Of a stretch of 64,000 bases of DNA, positions 56,683 to 64,000 are shown in pieces. The notes beneath the pieces were generated by a model. That model was not told the origin of the DNA. It saw only the letters and a program-made list of their open reading frames with translations, and searched no databases. Where the stretch lies: contig CAWFMO010000001.1 in NCBI GenBank assembly GCA_963817065.1, positions 496,001 to 560,000 of the forward strand, in the 5' to 3' direction. The number at the start of each line of letters is the position of its first letter. Positions within the stretch are counted from its first letter, which is position 1. Source of the DNA: CAWFMO01 sp963817065 (GTDB lineage: Bacteria; Actinomycetota; Thermoleophilia; Solirubrobacterales; 70-9). The translations under genes were made by a program, and so were the position numbers.

Positions 56683-57075
56683 GTGAGTGACAGCGCTTCG
56701 CGCGAGGCCGCTTTCGCCCGCCTCGACGAGATCGTGCGCCTGCTGCGCCGCGAGTGCCCCTGGGACCGCGAGCAGGACGAGCGCTCGATCGTCCCGCACA
56801 CGGTCGAGGAGGCGGGCGAGGTCGCCGAGGCGGCCGAGTCCGGCGACGACGCCGCGCTCGAGGAGGAGCTCGGCGACCTGCTGTTCCAGGTCTGGTTTCT
56901 CGCCCTGCTGATGGAGGAGCGCGGCGCCAGCGACCTGCCGAAGGTCGCCGAGCGGCTGACCGAGAAGCTGATCCGCCGCCACCCGCACGTCTTCGGCGAC
57001 GTCGAGGCCAACACGGCAGAGGAGGCGATCGAGGTCTGGAAGCGGATGAAGCGCCAGGAGCACACCGAGGGCTAG
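56683..57075 (+). CDS. mazG: MazG-family nucleotide pyrophosphohydrolase
   Basis: 130 residues, a single MazG domain. Motifs: LRRECPWDREQ, TVEEAGEVAEA (EExxE metal helix) and EEELGDLLFQVWF (the second EExxD helix), and RHPHVFGD. It hydrolyses nucleoside triphosphates to monophosphates, cleaning aberrant nucleotides. The two-domain form of Escherichia coli is shortened to one domain here, as is common in Actinobacteria. GTG start 56683, 13 bp after the PpiC stop. Confidence 0.93.
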   Translation: MSDSASREAAFARLDEIVRLLRRECPWDREQDERSIVPHTVEEAGEVAEAAESGDDAALEEELGDLLFQVWFLALLMEERGASDLPKVAERLTEKLIRRHPHVFGDVEANTAEEAIEVWKRMKRQEHTEG

Positions 57076-57140
57076 GCTCCGCCGACAGGCAGTCGACGAA
57101 CGGGGTGTGTGATGCGGCGGCAATGAGATCCTCGCCCCGA

Positions 57141-57504
57141 TTGACAATCTTCATCAACGACGAGGCCTCGCTCTCGATGCCATCCGGGGCTTTTGCCCTC
57201 GGCACGCCATACAAGCCGACTGACAGCGAGCCCGGCGATTCGATCCCGGGGGCCCCGGCCGCGGCGCCCTGTCGATCCGAACGGCGCCTGGGAGCTCTAC
57301 ATCTACGACGACGCTGGCGGCGAGGCGGGCACCCTGTCCGGCTGGACGCTGCGGTTGACGACCGCCGACCCGGTCACGCCGGTGACGCCGACGACCCCGG
57401 TCGTCGCGCCAACTCCCGTGGTCACGCCGCCGCGCAAATGCAGCAAGAAGAAAAAGAAGCGCACCGCGGTCGCGACCAAGAAGCGCTGCAAGAAGAAGAA
57501 GTAG
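57141..57504 (+). pseudogene. Decayed P-domain secreted protein (5'-truncated, frameshifted)
   Basis: The stretch from 57141 reads LTIFINDEASLSMPSGAFAL and so on, similar to residues of the intact P-domain protein at 58908 (LTFDDAAGANAP, SPLASGTYRPT). At about 57265-57280 the frame changes and ~12 residues are missing; then DPNGAWELYIYDDAGG, LSGWTLRLTT matches the P-domain core, followed by a Pro/Thr linker and the basic Cys tail (KCSKKKKKRTAVATKKRCKK). No signal peptide region exists upstream; mazG ends at 57075. The only start in the second frame (57193) precedes unrelated sequence. An assembly fault could mimic this, but the 5' loss and the internal deletion together point to real decay. 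Confidence 0.7.
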
Positions 57505-57532
57505 TTGCCGCTCAGATAGCGTTCCGCGCTCG

Positions 57533-58810
<1,278 letters not shown>

Positions 58811-58840
58811 ACCCGTAACCTTTTGCGCCCCGGGCGCGCT

Positions 58841-58907
58841 TGTGCAGGTAGGCCCCGCGAAAAGCGGGTACACAGAGACCTGACTACCTGAGGAGGAGGG
58901 CTTTTCG
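58841..58907 (+). promoter_or_regulatory. Structured 5' leader of the P-domain gene
   Basis: CAGGTAG (58845-58851) can pair with CTACCTG (58884-58890), enclosing a hairpin CCCGC (58854-58858) / GCGGG (58864-58868) with a GAAAA loop. ACCTG at 58878-58882 offers an alternative partner for CAGGT. The strong ribosome-binding site GAGGAGGAGG follows directly, so the pairing could influence initiation. I could not match it to a known riboswitch family. Confidence 0.45.
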
Positions 58908-59711
58908 ATGGGCAAGGTAAGACTTCTTATCGCCGGATGTGTGGCCTCGATCTGCGCGCTCGCGCCGGCGACGGCGTCGGCGGCGACCCAAACATTCAGC
59001 GCCGCCGGGCCGGTGAACGTCCCCGGCGTCGGCAACGACGGACCGGCCGGGACCTACCCCTGGGAGATCTTCGTCGGCGGGATGCCCGGCAACACCGATG
59101 ACATCGACGTCTCCCTGACCGGCGTCGCGGCGTCGCGGGTGAGCGACATCGACGCCCTTCTGGTCGGCCCCAACAACGCCGGCGCGAGCCTGTTCATGTC
59201 CGACATCGGCGACGCGACCCCGATCCCGGCGCCCGGCGTCGATCTCACCTTCGACGACGCCGCGGGTGCGAACGCCCCGATCGGCTCTCCGCTCGCCAGC
59301 GGCACCTACCGGCCCACGAACGGCGACGGGGCGGACCCTGACGCCTTCCCCGCCCCGGCTCCGGGCGGCGCCTACAGCTCGACTCTCGCGTCGCTCAACG
59401 GCGTGAGCCCGAACGGGACCTGGAGACTCTTCCTCGTCGACGACGACGGGGTCGGCGTCGACCCCGGCGTGGGCTCGGTCGTCGGCTGGTCGCTGAGGGT
59501 GACGAGCACGGCCGCTCCGAGCAGCCCGACCAACACGACGAAGCCGAAGAAGCCGAAGAAGTCGAAGCGCAAGAAGAGCAAGGGCTCGAGCTCGGTCCGG
59601 CGCTGCCCGCGGCGGGGAACGCGCCGCTACAAGCGGTTGAAGCGCAAGTGCAAGCGCCGCGGCGCCCGCTTCAGCCGCAAGCGCTGCCGCTGCGTGCGCC
59701 GCAAGCGCTAG
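58908..59711 (+). CDS. Secreted P-domain-like protein with a Lys/Arg/Cys-rich tail
   Basis: 267 residues. Signal peptide (VRLLIAGCVASICALA, cleavage near ASA), then a beta-rich domain of ~175 residues resembling the proprotein-convertase P-domain: DIDVSLTGV, IDALLVGPNNAG, SPNGTWRLFLVDDDG and VVGWSLRVTS. A Ser/Thr/Pro linker leads into a ~60-residue tail with KPKKPKKSKRKKSK, four or five Cys spaced in basic sequence (RRCPRRG, KRKCKRRG, RKRCRCVRRKR). P-domains are usually carried by proteases, but there is no catalytic domain here. A strong GAGGAGGAGG site lies 7 nt ahead of the ATG. Confidence 0.82.
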   Translation: MGKVRLLIAGCVASICALAPATASAATQTFSAAGPVNVPGVGNDGPAGTYPWEIFVGGMPGNTDDIDVSLTGVAASRVSDIDALLVGPNNAGASLFMSDIGDATPIPAPGVDLTFDDAAGANAPIGSPLASGTYRPTNGDGADPDAFPAPAPGGAYSSTLASLNGVSPNGTWRLFLVDDDGVGVDPGVGSVVGWSLRVTSTAAPSSPTNTTKPKKPKKSKRKKSKGSSSVRRCPRRGTRRYKRLKRKCKRRGARFSRKRCRCVRRKR

Positions 59712-59737
59712 CCCAATAGCAACAGTCGCGGACGGCA

Positions 59738-59759
59738 CCGGAAGGCTTCGGCCTCCCGG
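59738..59759 (+). terminator. UUCG-loop hairpin after the P-domain gene
   Basis: CCGGAAGGC (59738-59746), TTCG, GCCTCCCGG (59751-59759): a 9-bp stem with one mismatch, extendable outward by GGC/GCC. It lies between the P-domain stop and ftsB. Confidence 0.55.
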
Positions 59760-59775
59760 CGCCGAACTCTGGGCC

Positions 59776-60093
59776 GTGAGTACACGCAACGCCCTGAGCG
59801 GACCCCGCGGCCGGACCCGGATCAACTGGGACCGGCTCGGTCGCGTCGTGCTCGTGGTCGTCCTGTTCGCGGTTATGGCCTCGTATCTGAACCCGGTCGT
59901 CAACTTCGTCGACGCCTGGCGCGACTCGAAGGCGACCAAGACCGAGCTCTACGAGCTCGCCAAGGAGCACGAGGAGCTCCAGAAGCAGGCCGCCGAGGAG
60001 TCGACCGACGCGGTGCTCGTCCGCGAGGCTCGCAGGCTCGGGATGGTGCGCCCGGGCGAGCGCGCCTACTCGGTACACGACCTGCCTAAATGA
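59776..60093 (+). CDS. FtsB/DivIC-family cell-division protein
   Basis: 105 residues. A basic N-terminus, one transmembrane helix (about 22-43) and a coiled-coil (about 50-80, ATKTELYELAKEHEELQKQA) ending in the family's EARRLGMVRPGERAY motif. FtsB/DivIC acts with FtsL and FtsQ at the division septum. Its place after eno is the common actinobacterial order. GTG start at 59776. Confidence 0.92.
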   Translation: MSTRNALSGPRGRTRINWDRLGRVVLVVVLFAVMASYLNPVVNFVDAWRDSKATKTELYELAKEHEELQKQAAEESTDAVLVREARRLGMVRPGERAYSVHDLPK

Positions 60094-60098
60094 GGCGC

Positions 60099-60115
60099 GC
60101 GCCCCCTGGGGGCGC
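60099..60115 (+). terminator. GC-rich hairpin terminator after ftsB
   Basis: GCGCCC (60099-60104) and GGGCGC (60110-60115) form a 6-bp stem or longer, followed by TATTC. Confidence 0.5.
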
Positions 60116-60154
60116 TATTCAGGCTCAGGGGTATGATTCCGCGCTCCCCGGCCC

Positions 60155-62431
60155 ATGAGCTTTAGCGAATACCTCCTGGGCGCGACGGAGCTGGCGCTGA
60201 TCGCAGCGACCCTCTGCCTCGGCGCCTACTACGTGCGGGCTGCACTCGTGCCGGCGTGGACGGGCGCCCCGGCGCGCCTCGCCGAGGCGATCCTCGCGAT
60301 CGCCGCCCTGATCGTCGTCTCCGAGCTGCTCGGGGTCGTCGGGCTGTTCAAGCCGGGGTTCCTGGTCGGCGGCTGCGTCGCGCTCGGCCTCGGCGGGGCC
60401 TGGTACGCGCGAGAGCGGGCGCCCGAGGGGGCGGCGGTCCCCGCCCCGCCCGCGCCGCCGCTGCGGCCGTGGATGTTCGGGATCGGGATCGGCGTCGCCG
60501 TCCTCGTCGCAGTCCACTGGGCGATGCCGACCCAGCAGGCGCTCGACGTCGGCATGTACAGCCAGGACACCGTCTGGTACCACATGTCCTTCTCGGGCCG
60601 CTTCGCCCAGGAGTCCCAGATCGGGCCGCTGATCATCACCGACCCGCTCAAGGTGATCTCCTGGTTCTACCCCCAGAACTCGGAGCTCGTCCACGGCGTC
60701 GGCATCTCCGCCTTCGGCCACGACGTCCTCTCGCCGCTGGTCAACATCGGCTGGATGGTCCTCTGCCTGCTCGCGGCCTGGTGCATCGGCCGCCCCTACG
60801 GCGTCGCCCCGCTGACGCTCGCAGCCGTCGCGGTCGTGCTCGACACGCCGATGATGGTCGAGCAGGCCGGCAACGCCCCCAGCGACACGATCGCGCTCTT
60901 CTTCCTGCTCGCAACGGTCGCCCTGCTCATAAACGCCGACGCCGCCTCCCGCGAAAAGGCGAGGCCGAAGAAGCAGGGAGCCAAGGCAGCCAAGCCCCCC
61001 GTCGCCAGATCGATGCTCACCGGCCCGGCCGGCCCGATCGTCATCGCCGGCCTCGCCGCCGGTCTCGCGATCGGGACCAAGATCACCCTGCTCGCGGCGA
61101 TCGGGACGCTGACCCTGGCGCTGATCTACCTCGCGAAGGGCGCCCGGGTTCGCTTCACGGCTCTCTGGGCGGCGGCGCTGGCCGTCCCGTCGCTCTTCTG
61201 GTACGGCCGCAACCTGGTCGAGGGGCACAACCCGCTCCCCTGGGCTCAGGCAGGCCCGCTGACGGGCCCCGAGCAGCTCGACCTCTACCCGCGCAAGCTC
61301 CACACCGTCGCCCACTACGCGACCGACACGTCGGTCTGGAGCGACTGGTTCTTCCCGGCGCTCGACGACCGCCTCGGGCCGCTCTGGGTCCTGCTGCTGC
61401 TCGCCGCGGTCGGCGGCCTCGTCGCGCTCCTGTTCCGCGGCCGCAGCACGATGCTCAAGGTGCTCGCGGGCGTCGGGCTCGTCGCCGCGGGGGCGTACGT
61501 GTTCACGCCGCTGAGCGCCGCCGGCGCCGAGGGCAGCCCGAGCGGCTTCGCGCCCAACCTCCGCTACTTCTCGCCCGGCTTCGCGCTCGGGCTCGCGCTG
61601 CTGCCGCTGGCGCTGCCGCTCGCCGAGGGCAGGCGTCGGACGATCGCGCTCGCGGCGCTCGTGATCGCGCTCCTCGTCGGGACCGCGGTCCAGGCCACCT
61701 ACGACGCGCCGGTCTACTCGGCCGCCGAGATCGAGGAGATCGCCAACGAGGGCCAGGAGGGCTTCCGCTCCTTCGCCCAGGAGACCTACGTCTCCGACAA
61801 GCTCGCCGGCGCGCTGCTGCTTGCGGCGCTCCTGGTCCTGGTCCCAGTCGGCCTCTCGCGCCTGCCCGGCGACCGCCGGCTGCGGCTCGCCGCCGCCGGC
61901 GGGGGCGCGGCCGTGATCGCGGCGTCGTTCGCGATCGGCTGGCCACAGGCGCGCGACTACGTCGACGACCGCTACGACACGACGCTCGCGAACCCGTTTG
62001 AGCGCGAGGCCGGCTTCCGCTCCTCGGATGAGTGGAAGCAGATCCAGCAGTGGGGGAGGGAGCTGACCGACAAGCGGATCGCGGTCGTCGGCCGAGCCGC
62101 CGCCTTCGGCCAGTACGTCTTCTACGGGCCCGATATCTCGAACCACGTCCAGTACGTCTCCGAGACCGGGCGGCTCGGGGCCTCGCGGCCGATCGAGTCC
62201 TGCCAGCTCTTCCGCCAGAAGCTCAACGAGGGCGACTACGACTACGTCGTGATCACGCCGCGCTTCGGCGAGGAGGCGTTCTCGACCCCGCAGGAGATCG
62301 CCTGGACCAAGAACGACAAGCTCGTCAAGCCGGTGCTCGAGTTCGCACCGGCGGCGGTCTTCGAGCTCGGCGGCGACCTCGACCCTGCCCGCTGCAGCCC
62401 GGCGACCGCGAGCGCGGGGGCACAGGGGTGA
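60155..62431 (+). CDS. Large polytopic membrane protein, possible GT-C glycosyltransferase
   Basis: 758 residues with about 13 hydrophobic helices and a soluble C-terminal domain (about 620-758). After helix 3 an extracytoplasmic loop contains acidic and aromatic residues (GMYSQDTVWYHMSFSGRF, then WFYPQNSELVHG), reminiscent of the loop-1 acidic motif of GT-C lipid-sugar-dependent glycosyltransferases; LWYGRNLVEG-like FWYGRNLVEGHNPLPW is another family-like segment. I do not know a defined family. A paralogue with the same layout follows directly, 8 bp downstream. A basic cytoplasmic loop (EKARPKKQGAKAAK) is seen near 270-285. Confidence 0.75.
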   Translation: MSFSEYLLGATELALIAATLCLGAYYVRAALVPAWTGAPARLAEAILAIAALIVVSELLGVVGLFKPGFLVGGCVALGLGGAWYARERAPEGAAVPAPPAPPLRPWMFGIGIGVAVLVAVHWAMPTQQALDVGMYSQDTVWYHMSFSGRFAQESQIGPLIITDPLKVISWFYPQNSELVHGVGISAFGHDVLSPLVNIGWMVLCLLAAWCIGRPYGVAPLTLAAVAVVLDTPMMVEQAGNAPSDTIALFFLLATVALLINADAASREKARPKKQGAKAAKPPVARSMLTGPAGPIVIAGLAAGLAIGTKITLLAAIGTLTLALIYLAKGARVRFTALWAAALAVPSLFWYGRNLVEGHNPLPWAQAGPLTGPEQLDLYPRKLHTVAHYATDTSVWSDWFFPALDDRLGPLWVLLLLAAVGGLVALLFRGRSTMLKVLAGVGLVAAGAYVFTPLSAAGAEGSPSGFAPNLRYFSPGFALGLALLPLALPLAEGRRRTIALAALVIALLVGTAVQATYDAPVYSAAEIEEIANEGQEGFRSFAQETYVSDKLAGALLLAALLVLVPVGLSRLPGDRRLRLAAAGGGAAVIAASFAIGWPQARDYVDDRYDTTLANPFEREAGFRSSDEWKQIQQWGRELTDKRIAVVGRAAAFGQYVFYGPDISNHVQYVSETGRLGASRPIESCQLFRQKLNEGDYDYVVITPRFGEEAFSTPQEIAWTKNDKLVKPVLEFAPAAVFELGGDLDPARCSPATASAGAQG

Positions 62432-62438
62432 CCCCGGG

Positions 62439-64000
62439 ATGAGCAGCCTCAGCGACTACGTGATCGGGCTCGGCGAGCTCGGCCTGCTCTTCGCCGCGCT
62501 CGGGCTCGGCGCCTACCGGCTCCGCGGCCGGCTGCTCCCGGGCTGGAGCGGGGCGTCGGCGCGACTCGCCGAGATCGTGATCGCGCTCGGGACCCTGATC
62601 CTGACCCTCGAGATGATCGGCGTCGTCGGCCTCTACAAGCCCGGCGTCGTCCTCTTCGGCGGGATCGTCGTCGGCCTCGCTATGGCGGTGCTGGCCGGCC
62701 CCGAGCGCGACGGCCCGCGCCTTCCCGCGCCCGAGGTGCCGCTGGTCCTGATCGCGATCGCCGCCCTCGCCGCGACCGCGGTCGCGGCCCACTGGGCCTT
62801 CCCGACCCAGGCCGGGATGGATATCGGCATGTACCTGCCGAACTCGACCTGGCACAACATGCCGTTCGCGACCCGCTTCGTCCAGGAGGAGCAGGTCGGC
62901 GCGCTGCTCTTCACCGAGCCGCTCAAGCTCTCGGTCTGGTTCTACCCCCAGAACTCCGAGCTCCTGCACTCGGCGGGGATCCTGTTCATGGGCAACGACT
63001 TCCTCTCGCCGCTGCTCAACATGGGCTGGATCGCCGGCTGCCTGCTCGCCGCCTGGTGCATCGGCCGCCCCTACGCCGTCGGCGCCGCCTCGGTCGTCGG
63101 CCTCGCCCTGATCCTCGACGCCAACATGCTCCTGCTCTACCAGCCGGGCGACGCCAAGAACGACATCATGGGCCTCTTCTGCTTACTCGCAGCAGCCGCC
63201 CTGCTGATCAATGCCGAAGCGGCGCAGCGCAGGGAGGGGAGGGGGCCGGGTGCCGCGACTGGCGAGTCTCACGCTTCGAATCTCCAGGCGAAGGAGGTAC
63301 TGAGTCAGTCGAAGCCAGGCACGGTACCCGGCCACCTCCCCACGACCACAAGGTTTGGAAGTGGAGCCCTCGTGATCGCCGCATTGGCCGCCGGCATTGC
63401 ACTCGGCACGAAGATCAACCTGCTCGCCCCGGTCGCGGCGCTGACGATCGGCGTGATCGCGATCTCGATCGCCGGCGAGCGGGTCAAGACCGCGCTGCTC
63501 TGGGGAGGGGGCCTGCTGCTCGGCGGCGGCTTCTGGTTCATCCGCAACATGCTCGAGTCGAGCGGCAACCCGCTGCCCTGGATCCAGGCCGGCCCGCTGC
63601 CGGGCCCCGACCAGCTCGACCTCTACGTCCGCGACTCGCACTCGGTCGCCGAGTACCTGTTCAACTGGACCGTGATCTCGGATTGGTTCTTCCCCGGGCT
63701 CGAGAACGACTTCGGGACGCTCTGGCCGGTCGTGTTCGCGATCGTGATCGGCGCGATCGTGATGCTCGCGGTCAAGGCCGAGACCCCGACCCAGCGGATG
63801 CTCGCGGTCGTCGCCGGGTTCGCGGCGATCGCCTACGTGTTCACGCCGCTGACCGCCGCCGGGGAGGACGGGGCGCCGACCGGCTTCGAGCGCAACGTCC
63901 GCTACCTGGCTCCGGCGCTGGCGCTCGGGCTGACGCTCTTGCCGCTCTTCCCCGCGCTGCGCGCCGGGCGACGGCCGCTGATCGTGCTCGGGGTCTTCAC
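62439..64000 (+). CDS. Second polytopic membrane protein, paralogue of the previous gene (cut by window edge)
   Basis: ATG at 62439, open to the end of the window (520 codons seen). It follows the preceding paralogue throughout: N-terminal helix pair, GMYLPNSTWHNMPFATRF, WFYPQNSELLHS, LLAAWCIGRPYAVG, and FIRNMLESSGNPLPW. The cytoplasmic loop at 63225-63360 differs strongly (Arg/Gly then Ser/Thr/Pro-rich), has lower GC, and a TTA codon lies just upstream at 63183. The reading frame stays open through it. Tandem duplication of an unnamed membrane family; function as for the upstream gene, unproven. Confidence 0.75.
   Translation, partial: MSSLSDYVIGLGELGLLFAALGLGAYRLRGRLLPGWSGASARLAEIVIALGTLILTLEMIGVVGLYKPGVVLFGGIVVGLAMAVLAGPERDGPRLPAPEVPLVLIAIAALAATAVAAHWAFPTQAGMDIGMYLPNSTWHNMPFATRFVQEEQVGALLFTEPLKLSVWFYPQNSELLHSAGILFMGNDFLSPLLNMGWIAGCLLAAWCIGRPYAVGAASVVGLALILDANMLLLYQPGDAKNDIMGLFCLLAAAALLINAEAAQRREGRGPGAATGESHASNLQAKEVLSQSKPGTVPGHLPTTTRFGSGALVIAALAAGIALGTKINLLAPVAALTIGVIAISIAGERVKTALLWGGGLLLGGGFWFIRNMLESSGNPLPWIQAGPLPGPDQLDLYVRDSHSVAEYLFNWTVISDWFFPGLENDFGTLWPVVFAIVIGAIVMLAVKAETPTQRMLAVVAGFAAIAYVFTPLTAAGEDGAPTGFERNVRYLAPALALGLTLLPLFPALRAGRRPLIVLGVF

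Noticed and set aside
58841..58907. c-di-GMP (GEMM) riboswitch upstream of the P-domain gene
   Set aside because: A GAAA-type hairpin and flanking G/C-rich arms are superficially similar, but the conserved CAAACC and ACGCAAAGCC elements are missing.

Overview
The window is high-GC DNA (roughly 70% by eye, strong third-position G/C bias). It looks like a chromosomal segment of an actinobacterium, most likely of the Thermoleophilia/Solirubrobacterales type. That placement is inference from the gene families and gene order: metG-tatD-rsmA-ispE and glmU-prs-rplY-pth-mfd-ppiC-mazG-eno-ftsB are both arrangements known from Actinobacteria. Several secreted proteins also end in long Lys/Arg/Cys tails. 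There is one tRNA gene (Gln, UUG). I saw no rRNA, CRISPR array, insertion sequence, integrase or phage gene.

Layout. 1-5.1 kb: glyS (runs off the left edge and carries an apparent frameshift), a small acidic protein, an FmdB-type zinc ribbon, an LCP cell-wall ligase-like protein, a ROK glucokinase and rsmI. 5.2-7.6 kb: cydAB, a bd-type quinol oxidase, with a G-quadruplex-like element in its upstream region. 7.7-11 kb: a LiaFSR/PspC-like envelope-stress module in which sensor kinase and response regulator are one polypeptide. 11-13.5 kb: a small secreted protein, a HAD phosphatase and a PLP decarboxylase. 13.6-28.9 kb: a carbon-metabolism island with pgi, a sugar porter, a transketolase-transaldolase fusion, rpiA, pgl, gnd, zwf and a GH15 glucosidase/trehalase. 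With the glucokinase this gives glucose uptake and nearly the full pentose phosphate pathway; only rpe was not found. LtrA, DUF3592 and HdeD-type membrane proteins are interspersed.

29-41 kb: recQ, ogt, a RemA/DUF370-like protein, metG, a secreted protein, tatD, rsmA, ispE, a DedA-PAP2 fusion, a PucR-type regulator, a secreted CocE/NonD-type hydrolase and tRNA-Gln. 41.3-60.1 kb: glmU (behind three consecutive hairpins), prs, a lipoprotein without a normal start codon, a GDPD-like protein, an AarF/UbiB kinase, rplY, a Gly-rich microprotein and pth. A four-gene block follows (histidine phosphatase, sulfatase, Stf0 sulfotransferase, enoyl-CoA hydratase) and separates pth from mfd. Then come a PpiC foldase, mazG, a decayed P-domain gene, eno, an intact P-domain gene with a structured leader, and ftsB. 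60.1-64 kb: two tandem paralogous multi-spanning membrane proteins, possibly GT-C glycosyltransferases, the second cut by the window edge.

Points most worth following: the fused PspC-kinase-regulator with a good internal ribosome-binding site; the transketolase-transaldolase fusion with the same property; the shared basic/Cys tails on four exported proteins or remnants; the structured leaders of glmU and of the P-domain gene; and the divergent sulfatase/sulfotransferase pair.
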